Shown here: in pieces, positions 1 to 20,313 of the stretch
Layout of the letters: every line of letters begins with the position of its first letter
How positions within the stretch are numbered: position 1 is the first letter of the stretch
Source: Antennarius striatus
Taxonomy: Eukaryota > Chordata > Actinopteri > Lophiiformes > Antennariidae
DNA length: 64,000 nucleotides
Assembly (NCBI RefSeq): GCF_040054535.1
Contig: NC_090781.1
Coordinates: forward strand, 7,857,482 to 7,921,481
Direction: 5' to 3'
Position numbers and translations under genes: made by a program
Notes under the pieces: model-generated
What the model saw: only the letters and a program-made list of their open reading frames with translations
Told to the model about the DNA's origin: nothing
Database searches by the model: none

Positions 1-394
1 GCAGCCTCTGGCTCCAACAAGGAGGTTTACTGACAAACCTTGTTGCCATCTTGACAGTGAGATTTATACCGGCTGTCATTTTAAAATCAAGGTAAATGTT
101 GCTGATAAAACGCCCCACAAAGGAACACAATTTTTTTTTTTTAAATCAAAGAAAAGATTGATAACTTTCATATTTCCTATTTAATTTTCACCAACATGTC
201 GGAATGGAGTTTTAAATTTTCGAGCCGTTTCCATAGTTTGTGTCTTTATAATTATAATCGTTAATCCAAGACCATTTCCTACTTGAGTAAAAATTGTTTG
301 CTAAAGCAAAATAAACCCATCATTCTTTAGAAGATGATTAATTTCAACTGAACTCTTTAAAGTTGAACACCACTGTTCTTTTTGTGCTCTTTAG
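1..394 (+). other. smc4: smc4 intron (5' part cut by window edge)
   Basis: No coding signal was seen in these bases. The segment ends in a pyrimidine-rich tract and a TTTAG acceptor directly before the first smc4 exon, so it reads as the 3' part of an smc4 intron. It contains a T run at about 131-143. The upstream smc4 exons lie outside the window. Confidence 0.6.
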
Positions 395-1853
395 GCTGCG
401 CTGCCTGAGGTGCAGGGGCGTTATCAGGGGGTGCTGAAGGAGATAAAGGTGCTCCAGCAGCAGGAACACGCTCTGCAGGAGGAGTCCCTCAGTGTTCGGC
501 TCCGCATCGAGCAGATAGAGACCACCATCAACGAGCACAACAACAAGATCAAACACTGGCAGAAAGAGGCCAGTACTGAAAGAAGCTAGCAGGAACAAAG
601 GTCCACGATTTTAGAATGCGTCCTAGCATTGAGTTCACTGCTCTCGTTCTGCAGGCCACCAAGCTGTCCCTCCACACCGTCGAGGACAAGCCAGCAGAGG
701 AACTTCCTGTTCTTTCTCCTGCTGAACTGGAAGAAATCTCTGACTCCAACGTCATCATCAACAAGATCGTCACGTTAGAGACCCGCTGCGCTCAGATGAA
801 GCCCAACCTCGGGGCCATCGCAGAATACAAGAAGAAGGTGCTCACAAACACAGCAGACGTGCCTCCACGTGACCTGAACGGAGGAGCAGGTCGTCACGAG
901 TCAATCTTTGGCTCGTTTTATTTCATTTGCTTGTTGTGGTCGTCTTTCAGGAGGAACTGTACTTGCAGCGCGTGGCTCAGCTGGATGAGATCACCACGGA
1001 GAGAGACAACTTCAAACGTGGCTACGAGGACCTGCGCAAACAGCGCCTGAACGAGTTCATGACGGGTTTCAACGTGATCACAAACAAGCTGAAGGAAAAC
1101 TACCAGATGCTGACTTTGGGCGGCGACGCGGAGCTGGAGCTCGTGGACAGTTTGGATCCTTTTTCTGAGGGCATCATGTTCAGGTAAGACATGAGAGGTG
1201 AACACAGCTGGTCAAACTCCAGCTTTGATTCCTTTAGTTTGAGCTCTGATTCTTCACCCCAGCGTTCGTCCTCCAAAGAAGAGCTGGAAGAAGATATTTA
1301 ACCTGTCTGGAGGAGAAAAGACCCTCAGCTCGTTGGCGCTGGTGTTCGCTCTGCACCACTATAAACCCACTCCGCTTTACTTCATGGACGAGATCGACGC
1401 CGCGCTGGACTTCAAGAACGTCTCCATTGTCGCCTGTTACATTTACGTGAGTTCACCTGCATGTCAAGAAGAGATGCGCTGCACACGGAGACGTTAAAGC
1501 TGAAATTCAAACGACATTTTCAGTAGCAAGAGAGCAAATAATCGCTAGAATAAGAGTTCAGATTAAATCAAATAGACAGGTTTGATTTCACCGGCTGTTA
1601 CTTGAAACGCGTTTTGTTTGAAGCTATAAAAAATTTAATCTCAGTCCCTCAACACATTTTAACTTTTTTTTCCCCCCTCTCTGTGCAGGAGCAAACAAAA
1701 AATGCTCAGTTCATCATCATCTCACTGAGGAACAACATGTTTGAGATCTCTGATCGCCTCATCGGCATTTACAAAACTCACAACACCACCAAGAGCGTGG
1801 GAATCAACCCCAAGACCATCGTGCTCAAGGAGCATGACGCCATCACCGCTTAG
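395..1853 (+). CDS. smc4: Structural maintenance of chromosomes protein 4, C-terminal part (5 exons)
   Basis: Smc4 is the condensin I/II ATPase subunit that pairs with Smc2 to compact mitotic chromosomes. Exons are 395-568, 655-837, 951-1183, 1263-1446 and 1689-1853 (stop TAG 1851-1853). They join in frame to 312 residues. The N-terminal Walker A half and the hinge are upstream of the window. The coiled-coil end comes first, then the C-terminal ATPase head with the ABC signature LSGGEKTLSS, the Walker B stretch YFMDEIDAAL and the D-loop/H-loop region (IIISLRNNMFE). The text is nearly identical to vertebrate SMC4 as I recall it. All junctions are GT-AG except after exon 395-568, where no in-frame GT donor exists and a GC donor (GAG|GCCAGT) is the only frame-keeping reading. 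Introns are 86-242 bp. The gene runs tail to tail with trim59. Confidence 0.96.
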
Positions 1854-1969
1854 AAAAAAGGACTCACGGGGTTATCTCTCTGTTCCTGCTGTTCCTCCGA
1901 CACACCATGTAAATATTTTAACCCTGTCCTTTTTACAATGGATATGCTGCTATTATTACTTTCTGAACC

Positions 1970-1975
1970 AATAAA
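1970..1975 (+). terminator. smc4: smc4 polyadenylation signal AATAAA
   Basis: A canonical AATAAA lies 117 bp after the smc4 stop codon. A T-rich stretch (TATTTTCTGTTTAG) follows, as expected downstream of a cleavage site. It implies a short 3' UTR. Confidence 0.7.
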
Positions 1976-1989
1976 TATTTTCTGTTTAG

Positions 1990-3523
1990 ATCTTTTGTTG
2001 GCATCAGCACCCACATTTGAATAAATATCAACCTAAAATTTCAGCATGATGCGGCCGAAGTAAATTCAATGGTATTTTGATGAGTCGCTGAATCCCAGAA
2101 ATCATTCGCAAATGATTACATATTTAGGTACATCTCGTTTCCGTTCAAACAAACGCGAATTAAATAAAAGTGTTCTGGAAGTTTCACGTTGACATGTCAG
2201 CTTCATCATCATCGTCTTCCTTCGGGTGTCCCAGCGACAGAACCGGATCACAGGACATAAACGGTATCTTTCAAAGCGCAACAATCTCACACACACACAC
2301 ACACACACAACTCCAATCTGCTGGGGATCGAACAAACGATGTCTGGAAGATGAACAACAGTCGTGTACTTTGTGGACACCCAACGTTCTGACTGCTCCTC
2401 TGATGTTTCAGACGTTATAGAAACTACATAAAGGTGTAATAACATTTATTATGACTGAGAAAACAAACCACAACAGATCTGACTCATGTTTAAACGTCCT
2501 GCTGACGTACTGTAGTGTCACCAGATCCTCGCGTTCCTACCTGTGAACATACTGAACCCAAATCTGAGACCGTTCAGAACAAAAGCCAAGACGCCGAACC
2601 AAAACCTTTACATTTTAAAATCGAGAGCTTTAATGCACCTTTTTATTAAAAATAGTGCTGCGGTCGGATTGATCGATCCTGCTGGAATTACACTTCTAAA
2701 ACGAGGCTATTTAGGAGCCACTGAGCGCCGAGCATCCCTGCAACACGATCTGTGGACTCCTGCAGTCGGGTCGGCCGTCTGGTTCCACTCACCAGGCTCC
2801 AGAGTTCAGATACTGTAAACAGTCCTGTGTAAGGAGATACGAGAGCATCTGCTGCTCCGAGCTCCGACACAAAAGGAAAGCTACTGAAATGTCCAGTGCA
2901 TGCTGGGAAAGGTGACTCATCATGTTGGGTTTTGCAAAGTTAAATGTGCAAAAGGATGTTTTGTTGTTAGTTGGGTGGAATGGAAACAGAACACACCTCA
3001 GAGAAGAAAAAAAACAATCAAAAGGGTTAACACTATAATAAAAGATTTACAAGTATATCAACTTCATTAGTAAGATTTTGAGCAAATTATATCCCGATTA
3101 GAATCTTAGTATTTTTGACAGAAGGGTTAAAGGACAAATCCAACCCTCAAAGACATCTTATTTCGTTATGTTGCAGAATTTTAAAAACTATTTTCCACAG
3201 ATGTTAGAAAAATAAAATAAGTCATAACTTTATATTTATCTGTTTATCTAAAGTGATAGTGAGTAAAGGACCTGCGATGCGTCGTCGTCTCATAAGATGC
3301 GTCGGTTTTCGGAGCGTTTGGTGCGTGTGCATGTTAATGTAAATACAGAAATGTCAAATCATTTAAAAGGTGGTTTTTAAAGTGGATTATTTTCCCTGTT
3401 TGCTAGAAGAACAGAAATAGATTTCCTGGGATTCTGCATGAAAGTTGAAGGATCCAGTTTTGAACTCGTTCACTGGGATGTCAGAGCTTTAAACATGGCA
3501 GTCAGCAGCTGGAAGGCCTTTTC
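1990..3523. other. smc4-trim59 intergenic region and trim59 3' UTR
   Basis: Tail-to-tail interval between the smc4 and trim59 stop codons. The part near 3523 is trim59 3' UTR (minus strand). Minus-strand AATAAA motifs at 2642-2647 and 2445-2450 are candidate trim59 poly(A) signals, but I cannot choose between them. A (CA)11 microsatellite sits at 2288-2309. No further gene was seen; the short open frames here lack coding character. Confidence 0.5.
2288..2309 (+). repeat. (CA)11 microsatellite
   Basis: Uninterrupted CA dinucleotide run in the smc4-trim59 intergenic region. Confidence 0.95.
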
Positions 3524-5481
3524 CTAGACTGAGAAGAGGTGGGAGCTCCATGTGTGCAGAGCGGACTCCATCGCTGCGTACGCTGACCCCGCCGCGTTGC
3601 CGACAGACGCCATCAGTTCACCGCTCAGGTCGAGGACCGCCTCACCAAACCGGGACACCAGATAGAAACTGTATGTGTCCCCCCAGACCGGACTGACCCA
3701 CAGCACCGCCAGCAGCAGCAGCGGCATCAGCGCTAGAAGGACCACAGTCACGGTCGGACGCAGGTCGGCCCACGGTCGCTCCATCCAGCTGTCGGGCGGA
3801 CCCCCCGCCGCTTCGGCCCCCGCCTCCACACGCCCGCATCTGGAGCAGCAGCACATCGTTGGGACGGGCGCTCTGTCCAGACTCCCGATGGTCACGGCCG
3901 GCCAGTGCTGCTGGAGGTACTCTGCTGCCCGCGGGGTGACGGAGAGGTTGATCGCCGAGGGCAGGGGGGCGGTGATGAACTCCTCCACCCGCTCCCGGAA
4001 CAAATGCACCTTCTCCAGGAAGACCAGCGGTGACTCCTCCTCCTCCACCGAGGAGCCCAAGGACACCAGGTCGATCTGTTCCTCCTGCATCAAATCAAAG
4101 ACGTCCATCACGGCTCATGAACACCACTGAGTGGAACAACTTGTTTATCATCATTAAAGCTGCCCTGATTGTGTGTTTACCTTTATGTGTACAGTATTTT
4201 CCGCACTATAAGACGCACCTTCAATGAATGTCCTATTTTAAACCTTTTTCTTATAAAAGGTGAATCTGATTATAAGGTGCACCTTCAGTGAATGGCCTAT
4301 TTCAAAACTTTTTGTCATAAATAAGGCGCACTGTCGGTTTTTGAGAAAATTAAAGGCTTTTAGGTACGCCTTATAGTGTAGAAAATATTGTACTAAAATA
4401 AGAATTCCAGACTAATTTCAAAAACCACAAAGTTAATGTAGCATTTGCGTCAACTGGAGTTGCTATAGTAACTCAAGTTGACCATGTAAAAACCAACGAG
4501 ACCCTCGTGTGTCTTTTACTCAGTTGATTTTTAACCATCTGTGTTGCGTCATCCTGGTGACCGGGACGTGAACCAAACACACACCTGTAGCCCCTTCACT
4601 CTGCAGATGAGTGGGTCGAAGGCGCGCGACACCTCGGCGTGAGCCTCGTCCAGCGCCTCCAGGTAGGCCTGCTTCTTCCTCGCCAGCAGCGCCTCTAACC
4701 GCTGGAAATAGCGACTGACTTCCTGTCGGTCTTGCCTCACCAGACCTTCGCAGCGGCTCTTCTCCTCCTCCAGCTGCTGGCCCAGCTCACACACCTAGCA
4801 GAGGACGACGAGCACAGGGCAGCAACAAGGTTTTTACAGTTTATTCCACACGTCCGACCACATGTGAACGGAATCCCCCCCCCCGCCCCCACCTACCTTG
4901 TCCCATCTGCTCTCAGACAGTCTGGCCAGCAGAAGCGACGGGGTGTGTTTTTCCCTTATGAATGCTGCCTGCAGGTCGTCTATGGGGTGACCCTGGTGCT
5001 CCCCGATGGTCAGGCACAAACCACAGATCAGCTGCCGATCCTGGATGCAGTACATGTTCAGCGGCTGCCGGTGGTGGTCCTCACAGGAGGGGGGCGGCGG
5101 CTCGTTGTCACTTTGGTACTGAGGACAGAAACAACTGAGTACAAACTGATGGGAGTGTTGACCGGTAACAGGATTTCATCGTGATGTGTAATCTAGAGTA
5201 GACGCTTCAGACGAATTCTCTCCTACTTTCTCAATGATGGCCCGCAGAGACACATTGATGGGCAAAGCGTCTACACCCGTCGACGGCAGCTCCACCACGC
5301 TGCGACAGTTGGGGCATTTCAGCTGCAGGTGGAGGGGACGCCACACGGAATAGTTGGAGGACGCCAGGAGCAAGTTGTCCAGGCAGGTCTTACAGAAGGT
5401 GTGTGAACACGGCAGGACACGCGGGTCAGAGAACAGAGAGTAGCACACGGAACACGTCAGGTCCTCCTCCAGGTTGTGCAT
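3524..5481 (-). CDS. trim59: Tripartite motif-containing protein 59 (RING E3 ligase, membrane anchored)
   Basis: Coding exons on the minus strand are 5227-5481, 4897-5118, 4585-4794 and 3524-4084, joining to 415 residues (human about 403). The RING finger has all C3HC4 ligands: C10, C13, C25, H27, C30, C33, C56, C59. The B-box 2 ligands are C97, H100, C109, D112, C117, C120, H126, H129. A coiled coil covers roughly 155-229, and a C-terminal membrane anchor (VVLLALMPLLLLAVLWV) about 340-359. This RING/B-box/coiled-coil/TM order without a SPRY domain is the TRIM59/TRIM13 type, and the position between smc4 and kpna4 fixes TRIM59. TRIM59 is described as an ER-associated ubiquitin ligase that dampens innate immune signalling (family knowledge). 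A minus-strand acceptor at 5509-5511 suggests the ATG exon starts at 5508 and that a noncoding first exon lies upstream. All junctions are GT-AG and phase 0. Confidence 0.93.
4190..4392. mobile_element. MITE with terminal inverted repeats, copy 1 (complete)
   Basis: The left end TACAGTATTTTCCGCACTAT and the right end (4370-4392) are inverted complements with two mismatches over 23 bp. The element is about 203 bp, AT-rich and has no reading frame. TA at both edges fits a TA target-site insertion (Tc1/mariner-like behaviour, inferred). Internally the phrase TATAAGRYGCACCTTCARTGAATG is partly repeated. Related fragments occur at 46991-47130 and 61164-61233. It lies just upstream of trim59 exon 4, inside intron 3. 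Confidence 0.75.
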
Positions 5482-5508
5482 CGTGGAGACTCCAGTCCAG
5501 CCTCAGGT

Positions 5509-7285
5509 CTGAGGGTTTAGGGAGAAGATCTAGCAGGACAGCAGGATGCATGAAAAACTACATGTTGTATCTACTCCTTAGGTCAGGGTTACAAGTAGTG
5601 GATTTCTAATTATTAGTTTTCCCATGTTGATAATTTAGCCCAGAGCAACACAATGACCTCTATGAATAAAATACACAGCTCTCATTAACACACCCATCAC
5701 ATCTGAATGTATAAATGGTCATGAAAAATAATGGTGTAAGTATCAGGAATGTACTACGACCTATTAGGATAAACCTAAGCATCCTGCTATTTAAAAGTTG
5801 ATCATTGAAGTGAAGAACTTATGTCTAATAGAGTATTTTGCTCTGACTAAAACAAACTGATGTTTGTCTCGGTTCTGTTCCTGTTCCATACACAAGATCC
5901 CACTTGGTGGCATCTCAGGAAGCACTATCTGTCATTTGTTTCCATAGTTACAAGACGATTTAAAAAAAAAAAAAAACACCTGGCTGATCAAAAAAATAAA
6001 TAATTTACTGGCTGAGGTTAGAAATGATGGTTTCGTCTTAGATAAACAGTGAAGATAAATTGATGAGTTTTCTTTCAAAGTCATAGCTGGAGTATGATAT
6101 AAATACAATGTGCCAAACTTTATTACTGTAACACATTTACTGGACTCCAGGTTGAGCTGTCCTGTTATTGAGAAGCTCTTAATGGAACAGAACAAAAACA
6201 AGATCTTTAAAAGGAAGGTTTCATCTAAAATGTGCAGAAACTGGATTAAAATGCATTCATGACAAGTACTCCTACAGTACTATTAAAATGTTTGACTTGT
6301 CTTTGTTTATTTATGTATATATGAACCTTATTTGCATTCCGTCACTCTTATTTTATTCCTGTTAGAGTTTTACTGCTTCTCCTCCTTTTACTATAATAAA
6401 GCTGAGGATCAGATCCAACTGCATCCTTAAGGCGCCCGATTTCAAACGCGTAACGGATCAGCAGCGAAACTCACCAACTTTAACTGGATTAAAACGCTAC
6501 GTCATACTCTTTAAACCCAAAAAAAAAATCCCAATTTTTTTCACAAACACAAACGTTGTTCACTTTCTCTCTCCTACAATGTATTTTTAATTTAAGACAA
6601 ACCCACGCTCTTCATTTCCACACGACGTCCACAGAAAACTGTTAATGTGTAGTTCCATCTATGACGATTTGCACTCCCATGTCTAGTCGTCAGCTACGTG
6701 GATTACATCCATGGATTATTAATTCTAGAACCCAATAAAGTTATATCGTCTGTTTAACTTTCCGTAAATAAAAAACTAACAAAATTGTATTAGTTCTTAA
6801 GGAAAAACTAGTGGAAAAACTCACCATCCGATCTGAGGACTGCACTAGTACTTCCAGGGCGATTATTTCCTGTTCCCATATGTGATGCATTCACGGCCCT
6901 CGGTTTAATATCACAATGAGGCACAATAACACATTTTAAATGTATATAGAAAGTGAGAACAGTACACTTTACGATGTAACGCACATTCACGTTTGAAGCT
7001 TTTTTGCCCCTGCTGCGGATCATTTCCGTGTACATTTGCCGACCAATAACTCCCACGTTTCCGTTCACTTTGAACGCATCATTCCAAAATCCACGTATGA
7101 CGTACTCGGATGAGTCCTCTGACCAGCCAATCAGACACCGCCTTCTCTCAATTTGAATTCAAGACCAAGAGGAAAATCATGTCTAGATGAAAAATAAGTA
7201 CAAAATATTGAATGACGTCACTTATTCACAGAAAAGCACACACACATACACACACAGGCATTCTCCCGATTTGGGTTTCACTATT
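5509..7285. other. trim59 upstream interval (5' UTR intron and candidate promoter)
   Basis: No coding exon was recognised. The interval is AT-rich and probably contains trim59's 5' UTR intron, given the acceptor at 5509-5511. The only compact cluster of promoter-like motifs is at 7040-7131 and is listed separately. Small open frames here do not resemble known proteins. Confidence 0.4.
7040..7131 (-). promoter_or_regulatory. trim59: Candidate trim59 promoter (two CCAAT boxes, CHR-like and CRE-like motifs)
   Basis: CCAAT occurs at 7043-7047 and 7127-7131, TTTGAA (a CHR-type hexamer on either strand) at 7069-7074, and TGACGTAC (CRE-like) at 7098-7105. CCAAT boxes paired with a CHR are typical of cell-cycle promoters bound by NF-Y and MuvB complexes (established for other genes). 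The assignment to trim59 is inferred only from position, between its ATG exon and the end of the kpna4 3' UTR. Confidence 0.3.
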
Positions 7286-9444
7286 TATTTTTTCTAGAAG
7301 ACAACCTATCCCCTAGCCTATCTCCCAAAATGACTTTGGGCAAACCACCTTTATTTCTTCCATAATTTTAGATTTGAAACCACATGTTTGCTAACAAGGA
7401 ATGCTGCCAAAAAATAAAGTTTAACAGAAGGTGTATGAGCACAACATGTAATCATTTACTACAGTGTTTGAAGTCAACACAAAAATGGTCAAGCAGGGGT
7501 AAGCTTGTACACAATAAAGTAGTATGGGGCTAAAGACTGTAGGGTAGAAAGGTACAGCAAACTTGTTCATGGGTTAATTCATCACCCAGGAGGAGCCCCA
7601 AGTGGGACGCTCCTTGACCTTGAGAAAAGGAAGGTTAAATCTCATCTTATTTCATCTGTGATATGTTAGCAGGTGTATTACCGCTGCTCCTGAAATAGTC
7701 ATTATTTTCTCAAGTGTCACCTAAACGCATCATTGGATTACTCTAGAAAGACGACAAAGATTGTGGTTGAGTGATGCATATTGTAGATTGTTGGCAGGTC
7801 GAAACCTATGAAACCGACCAACACACCTTCTGAAAGACTTCAGGCCACACTTTGAAGTACGTGTGCAAAACCATAGATTATTTAGCAAATCGGACACTAA
7901 GGGAGGGGGAAACATGTAACATTTAAGCACAGTTTTACTTAAAAATGAAAATTACACTGTATCCACAGTCTAACGAAACTAAAATATCCTAAAAATAACT
8001 GTGCTATAGTTTAGTACATGCAAAGGTTATGAGTCACAATCCTACACATAATGGCCATTGTTCTCATCTCCCTTGGCGATAAGTCAAAGCTATAGCAACA
8101 ACACTGCAACGCAGTGATTTTGCTGCAAGTTGAAGGAAAAATAAAGTGTCACAAGAGGAACAGGTAATTTTGTTGATTATAGTGATGGCGTCAGAATTTC
8201 ACAGCATCAAGCCCATGTCTGGTGCGTAGGTCAGGGGACTGGCGTGAGGGTGGTACACGATCGGCGTCAATCACCTTTACAGAAGCAATGAAACTAAAAG
8301 CAGAAAATAAAAAAATGATAAAAAGTAATATATTGGAGGAAAAAAAAAAAAGCACAAAAGCCACCAAATGCATCTCAATACAATGCACTGCTGCTCTACA
8401 CCTGCCAACAGCACCGTCCAGTGTCAATTAATACTAACTTAACAAGTCGAAACAAACAAAAAGAAGAAAATAAATCCTTGATGACGATTTTTTTCTCATA
8501 TCCAAAGTTCTTCCGTTCAGGCATTTGAGGATCAGCCTCTCTTTCGTAGGCAAGAATTTCCTTTTCCTGAAATCGTTGCGAAGGTCGTTGTTGCGTTTCT
8601 CAATTTTGCTTCTCTTCTGATGTTTTTGTATTCCCCTTTTCTTTGCATGCGTTCTCACCCAGTCTTGCATACTCCCAGTCACGCACGCAGCAAAGCACAC
8701 ACAACTCATCCGTCCACTCTCTCGCACATGCGTCACGCACTGCCGGATTCCTGGCCACGCCCACCAGGGGGGAGAGGATGGTGCCCTTTTTTGGGAGGGC
8801 GTTTCGGTGGAGGAGATGAACCTGGCTCCTGAGCACTGAGTCCAGACATTCATACACAATGGGTCCATTCACACACGTCTTGACAGCGTGGCCGATTGGT
8901 CGAGGGGCACTTGGAGGGTGGCGCCCTCTTTCGTCGGAGGACCGCAAAATCATGATGGTTTGTGGTTCATCTCAGTTCATATTTGATGTTCTGTCCATCT
9001 CTGCGTTTTCTTGTTTTGTGATATTTCAGGATCTCTTTGATTTGTTATTTTTGGATGTCCTTGGTTCTCCGTAGGTTGACATCGAGTTTTGTTTTGTTTT
9101 TTGTTGTCATTTGAAGTAGGTTTCTGAAGACGACAGCTCCAATAACACAGAAGTTGTGTCGGCATGTCTCTCAACCGTACGATGTAGATGTTTTGCTTTT
9201 TTGCAATATGTAGCCACTCATTCTCACTCGCACCCACTCACCATCTCTAACTTCATTTGGGCTGTTTCCCCCTGGAATGCCAAATGAAATCCACACACTT
9301 TTCTCTCAGATAAGATGCAGCCATGGATCCCACGAGCCAAGCACAATGGATCAAATTCACACTCTCGCTCTCTCTCGCTCTAATATTTTATGTTGAACAG
9401 AGTGCTGCATCGTGAACAAAACTCCAGAATACCCCAGATGCAGT
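7284..9444 (-). other. kpna4: kpna4 3' UTR (long, probable)
   Basis: About 2.1 kb follows the kpna4 stop codon before the next motif cluster. Minus-strand AATAAA hexamers at 7350-7355 and 7284-7289 are candidate ends of the transcript. KPNA4 has a long 3' UTR in other vertebrates (recalled), which fits. No coding frame of note is present; the open frame at about 8434-8868 is low complexity and rejected. Confidence 0.45.
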
Positions 9445-19010
<9,566 letters not shown>

Positions 19011-19260
19011 GTTAGTTAATTCAGGTTCCGTTACAGTTTAACTCGTGGATTCGGCTCGCAGCTACCCTTTCTGGTTCTCTTTTCTCAACCTTCCGTTTAG
19101 CGACTATTTCTTGCTGCTACGCGCGGTGCACACTGGGAATGCCGGTGGAGGAGGGCAGCCTCGTTCTGGCGTAGAGGAAGGGTGGGGAAATCCCTCCACT
19201 CTGATTGGCTCCCCTGGCTCTCCAGTCTGTCTGAGCGCGCGCCATATAAAACATGCAAAC
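19011..19260 (-). promoter_or_regulatory. kpna4: kpna4 5' UTR and promoter region
   Basis: A locally GC-rich block lies directly upstream of the kpna4 ATG (19010). A CCAAT box in minus-strand orientation sits at 19204-19208 (ATTGG on plus), about 195 bp from the ATG. The 10-mer GGGAAATCCC at 19185-19194 fits the kB consensus GGGRNWYYCC on both strands. A CG-rich patch (GAGCGCGCGCC) lies at about 19233-19243. There is no minus-strand TATA box near the gene, which suits a housekeeping promoter. A plus-strand TATAAA at about 19246 could serve a divergent transcript but has no other support. Confidence 0.5.
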
Positions 19261-19299
19261 GTGTGTTGATCATTGTGCTCTGCTCAAAGGTCTGCATAC

Positions 19300-20313
19300 A
19301 TGGCTACTGTATGCACTGAATGTTAAACACTTATTTTAAGTTTTTTTATTATTATTAACGTGAGTACTTGTATCTTATGACACTACTCAACACATTTTGC
19401 AACTACATTTTTAAAAAATTGTATTTTACAACACAAATATTTCATTTTAACGTAAAAGACCGAAATTTACTACTAAGAAGAAAACTGAAAACTTTTAGAA
19501 GTTCACTGAATGAGTATTGGGTTAAACTACAATTTATTTTTTTTAATTCAATTTTTTTTTTTGACTGATAAAGTAGTAGAATATGAATTGCTAAACTCCC
19601 ACTTTTATTTTCCTGGACATCACAACCTCACCTAATCCACACTGCACCCGTCCCCTACCGTGATGAGTGCACTGGAGGTTGGGCCCACATCGTCCTTTCG
19701 GACCTCGTGGGCAGAGGCCCGGCTTGATATTTTTTTTTGCCATAGGGGTTTTGTTGCTACTCTTCATCTGGGCCGTCACTCAGGAGCTGTTTGCCAAGGG
19801 AGACGCTAGCAGGAGCATAAAGCCCCTGACACAAAGCTCCTGGGATCCTTCAGTCAATCAAACTCCCCCATTTGATTTGACATAGGCAGACTCTGGTTTT
19901 GACTGAATTTTGAAATGTATTCCTGAACATGATTAGGACGGGACTCCATGCAAACACATAAAGCATTATATATTTTGCAAAAATGTATTAAAATTTAACA
20001 AACAGAGAAAACAGTAGAAGTATTTCATTTGCTAAAATTGTGTTATCAAAATTAATCTTCAGACATGTTTTGCAAGTGGTCCTTATAAAACTGGGGACAT
20101 CAGTCCTTTAAAACCCATGATTGTTCACCCCACTTCCCTTATCAGCATGGTTCAAAAATATTTGCCATCATGACCACAGCAGAATGATTATATCATTTCC
20201 TTTTGTTATCACCTCTTCTTATTTGACCAACTTTCAGAGAAGCGTTACGTAAGTAAGCGAGAAGGAATCCTACTCATGAATGGAATCTTAAAAATGTTCA
20301 CCCGTGTCCTGCT
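19300..20313. other. kpna4-arl14 intergenic region with arl14 3' UTR
   Basis: AT-rich spacer. It holds one diverged dispersed-repeat-like block (19630-19860, listed separately), and near 20313 the presumed arl14 3' UTR. No other gene was recognised. Confidence 0.5.
19630..19860 (-). repeat. Diverged dispersed-repeat-like block
   Basis: Read on the minus strand, this block has phrases such as CCCTTGGCAAACAGCTCCTG and GGGCCTCTGCCC, which recall an interspersed family seen repeatedly in teleost sequence; I cannot name the family. It is clearly more GC-rich than its flanks. On the plus strand a 72-codon open frame (19667-19885) encodes a hydrophobic stretch (IGVLLLLFIWAV), but I take that as chance within the repeat. 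Confidence 0.35.

Noticed and set aside
8434-8953. Overlapping open frames of 117 and 144 codons in the kpna4 3' UTR
   Set aside because: Two frames overlap in the same bases, neither resembles a protein, and the stretch lies directly downstream of the kpna4 stop.
19246-19251. Plus-strand TATA box for a divergent gene opposite kpna4
   Set aside because: The motif exists but no plus-strand coding frame or spliced structure follows before the repeat block at 19630.
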